DNA of 64,000 nucleotides from Lasiosphaeris hirsuta. Taxonomy: Eukaryota > Ascomycota > Sordariomycetes > Sordariales > Lasiosphaeriaceae. The stretch covers positions 3,348,001-3,412,000 of the forward strand of contig JAUKUA010000004.1 of assembly GCA_030549175.1 (NCBI GenBank). The letters are read 5' to 3'. The first letter of the stretch is position 1. Every line of letters starts with the position of its first letter. The notes beneath the pieces are model-generated. The model made no database searches. It saw only the letters and a list, made by a program, of their open reading frames with translations, and had not been told where the DNA came from. A program made the position numbers and the translations under genes. This document shows, piece by piece, positions 22,701 to 34,500 of this stretch.

Positions 22701-23741
22701 CCATGTATCAATCATGTGAACCGAGTGTCGGTGAGCACCCGAGCTTCCCTTAACCATGACAGAGCCTGCAGAGGATCCTTCTCGCGCAAGGGGACCGGCA
22801 GGATTAGCTAAGACTAGTCCGATCCCGGGTCCACCAGTAAGGTACCGTCGGTGCGGTAGGCTGTTCACCGACTCTGGATCGATTATCGAACCCCCGTGCT
22901 TTCCCACCTGTCACTTGCAGGGAGGGGTTCCTGAGGCTCGCCCCTGACCCAACCAACCAACCCCCTCTGCCTGCCGGTCTGGCAGGCGGGATGCTCCTTT
23001 TCTTTGTCGTAACAAATTTTCCGTCTTGTGACTGCTCAAGTCTCACTGGAATCACTGCAGCGGCCGGTCAAGTAGCCGGTGGAGCCTAGATCCGGGCAAC
23101 AGGCGGATGTACGACTCGGCCAACGACTCTCGCATTGGCTGTACTGGAAGATTTTTGGGTGTTGAATTATCAGCGTCTACGATGGCGACGCCACTCCCGG
23201 CAGCACGTCAGTCTGCAAGCAAGCAACCCAGCCCAACAATCGATTGCAACCCTTGTCCTATCCATACCCAAGTCACCTGATAGCGTGTTCCATACCGCGA
23301 TGCGGGGTTTGGCATCGCGCGCGGTTCCCCTACCTCCTACCTACACGGCCACCTTGTTGGGTTCAGGGAGCCCGGGGTTGAAGCCGATTCAATCCGTATC
23401 CGTATACGAAAACTAGGTTCGAGTAGTTTTCCTTCCCGATCGGTTCTCGTGGACGGAGGGGCCGATAAGACCGGCTACCTACTCGGTCGGGCCGTCATTT
23501 TATGCCTCTTGTTACTAAGCGTCCATCTTCCCGCATATATCGTGGTATCTCGGCATTGTAAATAATGGCCAGCCAATCAAGTGTCGGAGAGGACGCAACG
23601 CCTCCTTGTATATCTAGCAGGCTTTAACATCCGCAGGAAGGGCATCTGTTTACTGACCATCCTTTTTTTCTGTTTGCCAAACTTTGACGGCCCGACCACA
23701 CCCCCTTTCCCCCCTAGTTCCTCCCCCCCGCGAGCTGTGCC
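19736..23741. other. 4-kb non-coding region between divergent egt1 and GFA genes
   Basis: Many medium-length frames exist on both strands, but none shows family resemblance, coding-like composition or consistent splicing. A short tandem repeat with an 8-bp unit GGCTCTAG sits at 21313-21352. An A-tract occurs at 21627-21641. The region holds the egt1 promoter on the left and the GFA promoter on the right (TC-rich just before 23742). A non-coding transcript or an unrecognised gene cannot be excluded. Confidence 0.45.
21313..21352. repeat. Short tandem repeat, 8-bp unit GGCTCTAG, about 4 copies
   Basis: Consecutive copies of GGCTCTAG with a slightly diverged first copy. It lies in non-coding DNA and no function is apparent. 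Confidence 0.8.
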
Positions 23742-24834
23742 ATGTCGGAAATACTCAAAACCTACCGCGGAAATTGTCATTGCGGTGCGTTTATCTTCGA
23801 GGCCAAGACACATGACATTAGGTCGGTCATTGGGTGCAACTGCAGCAATTGCACCAGAAAGGCGTACATGTGGCTGTTTCTACCCCCGGGCGCCGTCACG
23901 GTTATAAAGGATGAGGGACTACTCACTGAGTTTGTTTGCGGGCCCCACAAGTCAATGCACAAGGTGAGTATGTAACCTCAGCAGTTGAGGCAGTACATTA
24001 TCTGATACAGCGTTTGCACAGTTCTGTAGCCGATGCGGTACACCTGTCCTGGCTGATAACCAGGCTTACCGTGCCGGTACAGCTATTAACGTATGCTTGC
24101 TAACCGACCTGGAGATTGAACGTATTGACGCGACATGTTAGGCTCGTACCATACAAAATTTAGATATATGGGGACTTGAAGTCGACATGTGCGTTTTTCT
24201 GTCGTTCCATCCTCGTGGCCCGAAACTGACATGCCACTCTACCAGACATAACGGGACCGCCATAGATCCCCAATGGGCACCACCAGTCTATTCGGGGCCA
24301 GACCCAGCATCCGGCTTGGGGGATAGCGGTAAAGAATACCACGGCAGCTGTCGATGCGGAGCCGTCCAAGCCGCAATCCAACTCCCTGGTCCCTTGGACG
24401 GCACGTACAAGGGCCCCATCATCGAATGTAACTGCAGCATCTGCCAACGGGTACGCCCCCCCCCACCGTCCTCTAGATACGCTCATACCGTCCCTAACAT
24501 GACGTCCCAGGGAGGCTATATCTGGATATACCCTAAAACACACCAGCTCGCTCTCACCGGCGCGGACAATCTGACAGGATATGCCTTCAGTAACAAGGTG
24601 TGGCGCAAGATGTTCTGCAAAATCTGTGGTACGCACATGATGACGGACTGGAATGTGGCGATGACGAACGAGGAGTTTGCTACGCTGCCCGCGGAGGTGC
24701 GGGCGTACCACGACCCTAAGCGCGAGTACCGGCCGTTCAACGTGCGTGTGCTCATCGAATTTGACCCCCTGGCGCTCAAGACGAAGAGATTTGATGGGTG
24801 GGATGAGCTGGAACCGAAGTATGTGAATCCTTGA
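23742..24834 (+). CDS. Double GFA/CENP-V-domain zinc protein
   Basis: Five exons, 23742-23963, 24022-24090, 24142-24188, 24246-24450 and 24511-24834, 288 residues. All junctions keep the frame, and the intron before 24246 has a CTGAC branch site. The first GFA domain (about 1-110) has the Cys sets CHCG, CNCSNC and CSRCG; the second (about 140-270) has CRCG, CNCSIC and CKICG, spaced as in glutathione-dependent formaldehyde-activating-type zinc folds. The linker contains INARTIQNLDIWGLEVD and DPQWAPP, typical of fungal two-domain members. The family binds zinc through Cys; activity on S-hydroxymethyl-glutathione is not shown for most fungal members, so a catalytic role is inference. The third intron (57 nt) could be read through in frame. 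Confidence 0.9.
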
Positions 24835-25062
24835 CGGGGGTGAGGGCTCTTCAAAACGTCCAATGCTTAGAAAGCAGTTGTGCTCCAATGCGGTAATGCC
24901 TCTCGTGTCCTCTATGTTTTTTTGCCTGATATGTTAGGTGAGCATCAGCAACGAGTCTACCCCCCACCCTCCCCCCAATCATCCTCTTATATAAAACATA
25001 TTATCTAGGTAGCCAAAAAGAAGAAATATAATAACCAAACTAGCAAAAGCTCACCCGCCCAG

Positions 25063-25112
25063 CCCTCCTAGACGGCCCCCCTCCGGTGAGGGGGCGGGCT
25101 AGAGGAGGTGGT
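25063..25112. repeat. Imperfect GC-rich inverted repeat
   Basis: The left arm (CCTCCTAGACGGCCCCCCTC) and the right arm (GAGGGGGCGGGCTAGAGGAGG) are near-complementary across a short loop. It sits between convergent genes and could fold as a strong hairpin; a termination or insulator role is only inferred. Confidence 0.6.
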
Positions 25113-25158
25113 GGTTACCAAAATCCCCAGACGGATTTTACTCGAACGTGAATAGAAC

Positions 25159-25352
25159 GGCTGGCCTGGTGTAATTGGTAACACGCCGACTTCCAGCCCC
25201 GCGGGCGCACATATCGGAGTGCTCCTCAGCCCATGCGACGCAGGGAATCCCTAGTACCATTCTTACCCGACTAGGCACCCGATGAAGAAATCTCTAGCAG
25301 CATGGGAAGAGGACAGACTGCAGTATACCGGTTCGACCCCGGTGCGGGCACC
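25159..25352 (+). ncRNA. Pol III-type element with A box and B box (tRNA-like, unclassified)
   Basis: An A-box-like sequence TGGTGTAATTGG lies at 25167-25178 inside a D-arm-like hairpin (GTGT/ACAC). A near-perfect tRNA T-arm follows at 25326-25342 (stems ACCGG/CCGGT, loop TTCGACC), which includes a B-box-like GGTTCGACCCC. T runs follow directly (25356 on), as at Pol III stops. The A-to-B distance is about 160 bp, and I could not pair an acceptor stem (GCGGGCA on the 3' side) or a good anticodon arm, so this is not a normal tRNA. It may be a tRNA with a long intron and decayed stem, a tRNA relic, or another Pol III RNA. Confidence 0.35.
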
Positions 25353-25484
25353 TTCATTTTTTTCTGTTTTTTTTCCTTCTCATTTCGGTTTACCTTCCGC
25401 CGGCTGATAGCTAGGTATCCATCCGTATAGCAAGCATATCAGCGGCCCATTCGAGTCTAAAACAAAGCAAACCTCGGGCCACTG

Positions 25485-26471
25485 TCATATCTCATCCCTC
25501 CACGGAATCGAGTCCTGCGCCCCGACCCTCTCGACTGTCTTTGCCGCAGCCTTGTTTGCCTTCTTCACGGCGCTCTCAATCTCAAACTTCCCACCGACCA
25601 CCTCCAGCGCATACATCCCGACAAAGGTATCCCCCGCGGCCGTGGTATCGACCACCGTCGCCTTCTCCGCCGGCACCAACCCCTTCCTCCCATCCGCACT
25701 CATATAGTAAACCCCTCTCCCGCCCAGCGTGATAATGACATTCCTGACCCCCTTCCCAATAAAAGCCGCGGCCACGCGCTCCAGCCCAGCCAGATCATCC
25801 AGCACCGCGACCTCCACCCCGCCCAACATCGCCGCCTCCGTCTCATTCACCACCAAGTGCGCCAACCCGTCCAACACCTCATCCGGCAGCGCCTGCGCCG
25901 GCGCCGGGTTCAGCAGCACCTTGACACCCTGCCTGCGCGCGGCACGCAGCGCCTCCAGCACCGTGGGCACGGGGATCTCGAGCTGCATGATGAGCAGATC
26001 CGGCAGCCCGCTCTTGCCCAGCGCGCCGGCGCTCAGCTCCGCGAACGCGCCCGGCTCCATCGAGTGGTTCGCCTCGGGCGACAGGATGATGCGGTTCTCG
26101 CCCGACGGCTGGTCGACGACGATTAGGGCCAGCCCCGTCTTGCGGCCGGCCCGCACCGCGACCCCGCTGACGTCGACGCCGTGCTTCTCCAGGTTGGCGC
26201 GCAGCAGCGCGCCGTACGAGTCGTCGCCGACGGCGCCGGCCATGGTCACGTGCGCGGTTTCGTCGCCGCCGTGGGCGGCGGACGATGAGCCGGGCGCGGG
26301 CTTCGAGCGTGACAGCTTCGCGCAGGCGACCGCTTGGTTGGCGCCCTTGCCGCCGGGCGAGACGGCGAAGGAGGATGCCGTCATGGTCTCGCCTGGGGCT
26401 GGGTGGTACGGGACGTAGGCGACGAGGTCGATGTTGAGGGAGCCAAGGACGGCAATGTGTGGGGTGGCCAT
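25485..26471 (-). CDS. rbk1: Ribokinase
   Basis: Single exon of 328 residues, the normal length for ribokinase. It phosphorylates D-ribose to ribose-5-phosphate using ATP, feeding the pentose phosphate pathway and nucleotide synthesis. The PfkB-family N-terminal signature GSLNIDLVAYV and the substrate-binding PGGKGANQAVACAKL block are present. The C-terminal catalytic signature is DTTAAGDTFVG, with the general-base Asp near residue 282. Blocks such as LLIMQLEIPVPTVLEAL and VNETEA match the family. It is transcribed toward the GFA gene. Confidence 0.95.
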   Translation of the reverse strand: MATPHIAVLGSLNIDLVAYVPYHPAPGETMTASSFAVSPGGKGANQAVACAKLSRSKPAPGSSSAAHGGDETAHVTMAGAVGDDSYGALLRANLEKHGVDVSGVAVRAGRKTGLALIVVDQPSGENRIILSPEANHSMEPGAFAELSAGALGKSGLPDLLIMQLEIPVPTVLEALRAARRQGVKVLLNPAPAQALPDEVLDGLAHLVVNETEAAMLGGVEVAVLDDLAGLERVAAAFIGKGVRNVIITLGGRGVYYMSADGRKGLVPAEKATVVDTTAAGDTFVGMYALEVVGGKFEIESAVKKANKAAAKTVERVGAQDSIPWRDEI

Positions 26472-28418
26472 CTTTCTCTCTCTTGTTTCTATTCTATCGG
26501 ATGTAGCTGGTTGATATTGTGCTGTCTTCTTCGCGACCGTTGGTTTCGAATGTTCAATGTTAGACTCGGTTATAGATAGAGCAAGGTTAGGTACTCAGGC
26601 AAAGCGATTGACAAGAAAATGCGGACTGCAGAAAGCCAGTGTGGCCTGTGCGGGTGGCTGCCCACTAACAGCCATTACCAATTTTATATTATTCGATGGC
26701 ATTCGACTCCTCACACCACCAACACCGCAAGTCCCTCGTCTACCTATCATCACCACCACCGCTATACCACCGCACTACCCTGCGCCAGTAAAAGCATACC
26801 TCTTTGGAGCAGTTACCTATCTTAAAGCTCACCATATTCCACACTTTAAAGCCGACCTTTTCCGGCAGTTCGGTATCTGTAAAAACCGAGGCTGGGAGAT
26901 CCTTTATTATGGTGTCGACGGGCGGTATCTGGAGCATAAAACACGAGGGCGAAAATCCGTTATCTCAGCCGATGAGTTATATAGAATAGAAGATTTCATT
27001 TGGCAGTATAGTTTCTAGGCCCGCAGCCTGTGTTGAATGACAAATCGCAAGGCAGAACGCCTAGTTCGATTATGGTGCAAGGGAGATTGATCGTAAGAAG
27101 GCAAGTCTCTCAGATATGATATCACACTCTGTCAAACAGATTGCTATCACCAAGGTTGGTAGTACTTTGGGATACAGCAGAATGTAATTTCTTGCGTGAG
27201 GAACAGGAATCCTCACGCTCCAAGGCATCTAAACACGTTGGCTACTTATATGAGCTAGGCTGTCTATGGATAGACAAGTAACTTATATCTCTATCCTGTG
27301 CGCTCTGTTGCTCCCTCGCAGAGTTGGCAGAGCAAGAGGGCACCTTTACTCTGCGACCTGGGTCGTACTCTGCGCAGGGCGCCCGGGCCCGACAGAGCAT
27401 AGGATAAAGAACTGGCCTGCGGAAGTCCTTTGTAAGGCGCGGGATGGTTCGGGATTTAGGTAACAAAGAGACCTCAAGCACTCTTCTGCTTCCGGATGCT
27501 CTGGCCCAGAGAGAAAAGGACGCTAGACCACTCAACTGAGTTGAGGGGTCCAGGCTTCAATTGATCTTTTTATAACCACCTAACACTTCACTCCACCAAC
27601 TTGCAGTGTAAACCCCCTATCCTTGTCACCCGGACGCACGTCTCGCTACCTCTTTGGGGCTGAACGTGATCAGCTGTTTGAACAGGCGCAAAAGTACGGG
27701 AGGAACACGCGAGACAACATGACATGACGTTACGAATCCATTACGGGAAGGAGTTATTGAATGAGACCCGGGCAGCCGATAGTACCCGTGCACCGAGTAC
27801 ACCACCTCTCGCTCCCCTTGGCTGTCGCCATGATCGGGATCCATTTTACTGACTGCCCTGCCCAGGTATTCTCTCATGCCTCGCTGGAGACAAACAGGCC
27901 GTCAGAAAATCTTCCCACATAGTAGAAGGTCTGCAGGCTAGCTTGTCAAACGGCGCCACACAGCATATGTAGATATGTATGTGTATATGCACGTACACGT
28001 TCAGAATGCACCACGGGGGCACAATAATAGGTACACAAGTGTTTCATCAAAAGATTTCAAGATTTACAAAGCGTCAAATACCCAACATCTGACCGGAAGA
28101 CATGGGAGCTACAGCCTGGTAGTCCAGCCATGCCAGGCCATTCTACCAACTCCTGCCTGCCCATTTCCATATTCTCCTTCGGTCTGTACAACCAAGAACC
28201 ATGGTGAACACAATCCGTCCCTCAACGCCATCTCATGTAAGCTAGTGGTATCACTTCCCAAGCGCGCCTTCCAAGCTCCCACGTATTATACATCCAACGC
28301 CTTAAAACAAAATATAACAAACCCAGCCCTGGATCTCCTCGCTGTGATCGTCTCTGTCGATCTAGCCCCCGATCAAAAAGAGCTCTCCATTCGTGATTGT
28401 TCTTTACTCTTTCTTCCT
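26472..28418. other. 1.9-kb interval with transposon relic
   Basis: Upstream of ribokinase. It contains the decayed transposase fragment at about 26690-27160. The rest is AT-rich near the 3' end of the zinc-finger gene and shows no further gene. Confidence 0.5.
26690..27160 (+). pseudogene. Decayed DNA-transposase N-terminal fragment
   Basis: One frame (open from 26557 to 27018) reads KADLFRQFGICKNRGWEIL and then RGRKSVISADELYRIEDF. This matches in style the N-terminal helix-turn-helix region of fungal Tc1/mariner-type transposases, in which a short Cys/Gly-containing helix is followed by a GRK linker and a second helix. The frame stops early at 27018; downstream sequence has several stops and no DDE catalytic core is visible. 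The relic is more AT-rich than its flanks, which could reflect repeat-induced point mutation. The exact family and ends are uncertain and I did not find terminal inverted repeats. Confidence 0.45.
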
Positions 28419-31400
28419 TTATTCCTCTGTTGCAACCTTCTTGCGTTTGCTCGGTCGTCTCAACGGCTCTTCTTCACTCTTGACAAAGTGGTTCTTTTCG
28501 ATCTGATGTTGCCGAAGGTTGTCGGGTCGGTTCCTATACTGACTTGAGCATCCTGGGAATGGGCACTTGAAAATCTTCGGCGGCTCTGAGCTATGTTGCA
28601 GCTTTTTGTGCTTGGCCATGCTGCCTTTGAACCACTGCGGGTCCCCCTTTGGCCGGTATCCGCAGATCTCGCAGCTCGAGTCGGCCTCAATCTTTGCAGC
28701 CTGTTGCTGCTCGGACAGCTCGCGCTGTGCCACATCCTGTTGCTGTTGTTCCATAGTTACAGGACTAGCCGATGATGACGACGACAACGACGATGATTGT
28801 GTCTCGGCTGGTGTTGCCGTGATTATCGGCATTTGAAACTCGGCGGAAGCCTCGCCCAGGCCTATATCCTGGCAAGCAGCCAGGTCGTGACTTGCAAGTG
28901 GCATTATTGCATCCCTATCAAAATTCGCAAAAAATATGTCGAGGTCATCGTGCTCTTCGAAAGGTGGTCCCACCAAGTCGCCGGTTGACCTATCTAATTC
29001 TGGGATGATGCTTTCGATCAGTGAAATGCCGAGCTTGTGGTATACGGTCCTCCTCGAGGTCCCTGCTGCGTCATGCTGATGATAGATCTGATCGCATAAC
29101 CGTCTGACGTCCTGCCTATAATTGCCGAAGAATCTTATGGCAGTCATACACTCCTGACGCACAGTTAGTAGATGGACCAAAATAGGTCGTGCGTGGACAC
29201 ATACCTTCCCAGCGAAAAGTAGTTCGATCTCGATTCTTCGAACACTTGAGATGGTGCCGTGATTGACCCGTGTAAGAACTCCGTCTAACTTATTCTTGAG
29301 AAGACTAGCATCGCCATAGTCTTGAGCTAGCGTGCTCAACACATAATTAACGGTAGCAGCGAATGCGTGGTTTACTGAAACAGGAGGGCTCATATCAGAC
29401 AGGTGTTTTGTATACAGCCCTGACGTCTGGACTTCGGGTGAGCTTGGTATTTGTCCTAGGATCAAGGAAACTTCAAGATCTGCGACAGTTGGTTAGCCAT
29501 TTGCCCCAAAGCCCGCTTCCATGGGGTATTGACTAAGGCCTACCATCCAAAAAGTCTAGAGCTGCAACTAGCAGAGCGTCGACCTCACGATCTCCAAATC
29601 TAGCGCACCTATTCTCAGGGGATTTACCCTTTAAACTCGAGGATCGACTCGGTGTCTTGACGGGGCCTATGGCAAAGTAGCCGGCTATTTCCGACTGGCT
29701 GATATCGGCCGGCTGCCAGATCTCAAACACTAGCCGAGTATAAAGAGAGCGGTCATTTGGCGGGAGCGAGTGGGCATACGACAAGGATTGCAAAAAGAAA
29801 TCCGTTGACCTGGTTGAGGCACCTTGTTCGTGTACTACTAGCGAGAACGCGTAGACAACATGAACAAAGCATAGAGTATCGATGGCGGACGAAGGCTGTT
29901 TCCCGTCGAGAAGGACGCGTAGTGTCCGCAGACCCGAAGTGGCTATTGTTTTCGTCGACATCGATCGGAGCTGAGCTGCAAGGGGGTTACTGCCAAGGTT
30001 CTGTGTCTTGAGCATAGACGAGACAATATGCTCTTGCAGGGCATCCCAAGCTGACCCAACCACCGACTTCGTCTCCGAACAGCACACGTTAGACTCCTCT
30101 ACCTCGGGTTCGTCGATATTAAACAACGTTGTCGAATCCTCGGCTAGCGCAATGTTGGGGTCATAGATCAGCCCGTCTACCGGTTGCGGGGCGTTGAATA
30201 CCAGGAGAGGATCGCAGGGCATGATTTCGGGGACCTTGGGAACCGGAAAGTCGGCCGGAAGCTCGCAGAAGTTGTCGTGGAGAAAGCCGGGGCATGCTTC
30301 TTCATAACCAGCATCCGCAAATGGGTCGGGTAGGAATCCATCGACGGGAGATGTTAGGCTAGTATTGATACCTGATGTTGACCATGCACCGCTCCAGTTG
30401 GACGACGGGGAGAAGAGAGAGCTAACATTGCTGCTTGTGCTGTTCGTGCTGCCATTTGTATCGGTGCTCGCAGTTGATCTTACTGAAGAGCTCGGCGATA
30501 GGCCCTTGCTGCGAGAAGGGACCGGGACTGGTCGGGGAGCCGGTCGAGGCGCATGGCGACGGCCGGGCAGACCATGGGTGTTGACCTGGAGCGAGGGCTT
30601 GGAGCTTGGACTTCTAGACTCGCAATCATCCGGGAAGGTGATCGGGAAGGAAGGTGATGTGATGATAGGTGTCGGCTGCCACTGCATAAACTGCTCGTCC
30701 GTCGCCATGGTGGAATCAAGTTCGGGCAACGAGGGCATAGGCGCGAAAAGGGCCTGAGGGTCAATCGCACCGTCGGACACCGTCATGGACGTGGTGCTGT
30801 GGCTGGTGTTACTGGTACTTACTTCACGCGAGTCGATCTCGACGATCTCATTCTCATATGACGATAACTCGGTGACGGTATTGCCGTTGAGGGGAACGAG
30901 GCCCAAGGAATCGTACGGAGGTGGCGGCATAAAGCTATCCTCGCCATCAAGTCCAAAGCCGTGTCCTTTTTTGGACTTGTGGCCAAGCGAGTGGAAGAAA
31001 TTCTTGGCCAGGGAGAGCATCTTCTTCCTCTTCGATGGATGACCAAGGCAGCGCTTGCACTTGAGGTCGTCAAAGCGCTCAACCCTCATGTGGTCGTAGC
31101 ACCAATACTCTCCGAGGGCGAGATAGGTGCAAGCGGCCAAATGTCTAAGCATAGCTTCGTGGTCGGGAAAACGCTGGGTACACCTGAGCAGAGGGCATTC
31201 CAGCTTCTCCTCAGGGCGCATGCGCTTACTGGCGTTACGCTTCACAGCAGCCCAGACGATGAATCTGTGTCGGGCGCAGTCCTCCTGTGAGGTCTCGCGG
31301 GTTCTGTCACGATTGTTAGGTATGGCGGCCAAACTTAGTGGGGCAGCAGTGGTGACGGTGGGAGGACATACACACAGGACATCTGTTGGGATACTTGAGA

Positions 31401-31556
31401 CAGGTTGGGACCGAGGCCGAGGATAGTGGACCCCCCCTCTCCACTCTCGACGGAGCGGCCTTCTCGGAAGGGCGACGGCGGGCTAGCCGACATGGCGCCG
31501 TAGCCGTCGGAGTCGTCCTCCATCAGGGAGGCAAACATGGATTTCTTGGAGTCCAT
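28419..31556 (-). CDS. C2H2 zinc-finger protein, probable transcription factor
   Basis: Four exons, 31556-31372, 31303-29544, 29479-29205 and 29153-28419, 984 residues; all joints keep frame and two introns have CTAAC branch sites. The N-terminal part has a C2H2-like finger (CPLLRCTQRFPDHEAMLRH), then a Cys pair CKRCLGHPSKRKK with a basic run. The middle (about 220-450) is Ser/Pro/Thr-rich. A helical region around 480-760 (ALDFLDGDLEVSLILGQ and VRRIEIELLFAGKECMTAI) has no named domain. The C-terminus carries two zinc fingers (CEICGYRPKGDPQWFKG with HKKLQH; FKCPFPGCSSQYRNRPDNLR with HQIEKNH) and ends in a basic nuclear-localisation-like KRKK. This finger pair with WFKGSMAKHKK is common in Sordariomycete regulators. 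DNA target unknown. A slightly different first-intron choice is possible. Confidence 0.88.
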
Positions 31557-34500
31557 TGCTGGATGGGCAGGTGTTGCACTGCGAGCGAAGACCACGAGAC
31601 ACGAATGAGGGCCAGGCAAAACAAATCATCCGCCACCCATTTTTGTTATATTTCTCTGATATGGCGTATATGGTGTTTATGGCGACAACGAAGGAGAGGC
31701 CTGCGTGTGGATTGGGGAATCGTCACCCAGGTCCTAGGAACCCTCCAACGAAGAAGGGCTATGGTGACCAGGAAGCGGAGTGCAAGTGTTTAGGACTTGG
31801 GCTGGGGTGCGTAGGACTTGGTTCGGTTTTCGAGGCGGAAGGCGCCGTAAGGCTTACCGAGCTGCGGACTGGCTCGGATTGGCTGCCTCTGCAGACATGC
31901 GACGGCAAACCGTCCAAAGAGCTTGGAGCGACCAGCAAGTCGGCTATGTCCTCGGCTCGTCGGCCAGCAACCAGAGGGTCGATCGGATGCTGCGCGGCCG
32001 GCAGATAGACAGCGCAAGAGAGACAGATAGCTCGCAATTCTGAAGGTGGGGGATCTAGTTAGTGAAATCCTCTGCAATGCCGTCGGCGGTCGCGGACTGC
32101 TGTCCCCTCTGCCGGCGTCGTGTGTGGGAGTGCGATCAAGATGCTGAGCTTAGGACACCAGATTCTGCCTTTGTCACTGGAGGACTCTGACCATGCAGAC
32201 CGAGCCAATCACAAGGCGCGGGGGTGAACCGACAAGGCAGATTTTGGCCAACGCCCACGTCGAGCGAATGAGCTGAATTGCGAGTAGCGCCATCGCACCT
32301 GCGCTTGGCACCCGCCACGGATCGGCCAGACGGCGAGACACGCCCCGATAGGGCACAGGTTGCGGATAGAACAAGCGAACAGTCGCGTCTTGGTCTTGGA
32401 GCAAAGACAGAGACAATAATGCCCGTTCTCCGAGGCTGCAAAAGGCTGGGTCGACAAAAGAGAAAAAATACCACGATTCGAGACGAAGACCTAACGGGTG
32501 TCCTTTGACCACAACTCAAAAGTCCTGCATGAGGAGCCCGCGCAATCTATCAAGCTACGATTCGCACTCACTAGGTTACGAGTACGATCACCTAGTAAGA
32601 GGCCATGACACGCAGCACTTTGCGCAATCCGCAATGCGCAATCCGCAACGCGCCATCAGCATTTCTAACCACCTACTACTATTACTTGCTCTTCTCTCAC
32701 GCTGTTTTGATGCCTTAGAATGACAGCGAAAGCCAGCACCAATAATGTTCGCCGAGAGCGCATGGATATTCCCGCGGACATTGACCCCACCCTTAGGGCT
32801 TCACATCCCCCACCAGGGCTCTAGGATTTACATTAGATTCCCAACCTCCCTAGCCACAACCCGAGCTGCCGTCTTGATACGCGGGTGTTCCTCCCCAGGG
32901 TAGCTCTTTGTTCAGCTCTATGAGTTGTTTCATCCCCATTGCAAGCCCCACAAGCATGCATCTCCACGTCCCGGCTTCAGAATCGACATTCCACCTCAAC
33001 ATTGACGCAACAGACACCAGCCCAAAGCGTCACGTGATCTCACCGATTGAATCGTTCGGAACCACCAGGGAGGGTTGCTCTGCCGCGGCCTCAAACGGCG
33101 TTGTTGCATTCAGGAGCCTTCGCTGCAAGTGGCCTGTCTGCGTAGGAGTGGAGGCAATGGGTTTGGGGGCCGCGTGGCTGGCCGCCAGCCTCTCCCCAGC
33201 CAAGGCAGTTCTTCGCGAGCTCAACAGGCATCACAGCAAGAAGACGAACATAACCAAAAGGAAACCGGCTAACATCTTGGATTTTTCTATCCTTGGACCT
33301 AGAAAGCGCAGTATAAAGGAAACGTAAGACATTCGCCCAAAAAGATCGATTTGCGGACCCCGGTGACTTCCCCGACGCAGGAGGCGCAGGCCGTGTTTGA
33401 GGTTTGAAGCTTTTGGACCGATGATGGCGGGGTTCGTGAGGGCACTGTCAGGGCACTGACCGTCCAGCAGCCTCAAACACCGACCTATTTCAGCGTGGCC
33501 TCTCCGTCTCCGTGTCTCCGTGTCCCCGCATCCATCCTAGCTCAAGAATCCAACGTCATTTTTTTCCCCATGTTTCTTGACGGGAGTGGGCTGTTGTTGT
33601 GGCGGCTGAGCATCTCATTAGTTTCGCATTGATCAATACCCCTCCCGGCCCTCTTATGCCTGCCTGCCTGGGTTTGGCATAACTTGGGAGCCCGACTCCT
33701 TCGGAACCAAGATGGGGGCGGGGGCTCGACACGGTCTCCCGCTCAAATTCCAGAGCGGCCGGATCTGGATCGCCAATGGACCACTATGCCCCCATGTGCC
33801 GCCTAGAGATCTGCTTGGGGGTCGGGGCCTGCCCGGGAAACTGCTTAGGTAGTAGTAAGGCCCTTCGAGCTCTCTGATGATGTTCGAAACGACATGTGAG
33901 CCCGCCTCTGGGGTAAAGCAGTCCATTCGGTAATCTGCCATCTCGAAACAAGTCAGACGGAGCTCTGGTCCACCCACACAGGCTCCAATGTCCCCCTCCT
34001 TCCCACCCCTCACACCACCCGCAACTTGGGCAACAGCGAGCGGGCGGGGCTGGTCACCTGCATCATCGCCTGCGCTTGCCATACAACCCATAGCGGCCCA
34101 GCTGTATGGGTATTTTTTTTTTTCAACATGGGATGTTTCTTGTTGGGCCGTTTCGCGACACACATGTTCAGACGGTGAAGGGGTCGTCTTGTGGTTGGCG
34201 GGTGCCCTCCGTGCGCTCGCAGGAGGCCAGGACGGCTTCCCCTGATCCACACGCCCATTGGTCTATGTCTGCTCTTATCGCGCTATCAAACATGCTCTGC
34301 AGAGTACCGTGGGACCTCGACATGGATCGTCTCCCTCGTCTCAATCTTCGTTGGCTCCCAGCCTCTGAAGCCCCAGCTGTCCGAGATGCCTTGTCTGAGC
34401 GGATGCGGGCTGCAGCACAATAAAGAATGGCCTGCAGCATCCCATATCTGTCCAGGCTCTGCCTACATATGCTGGCGTTGATGGCTTTCTCGAGAATAAA

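Larger units (their letters stand above)
24835..25484. other. Convergent intergenic region with hairpin and Pol III-like element
   Basis: Between the 3' ends of the GFA gene and ribokinase. It contains an imperfect GC-rich inverted repeat (25063-25112) and the tRNA-like element described separately. Confidence 0.6.
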
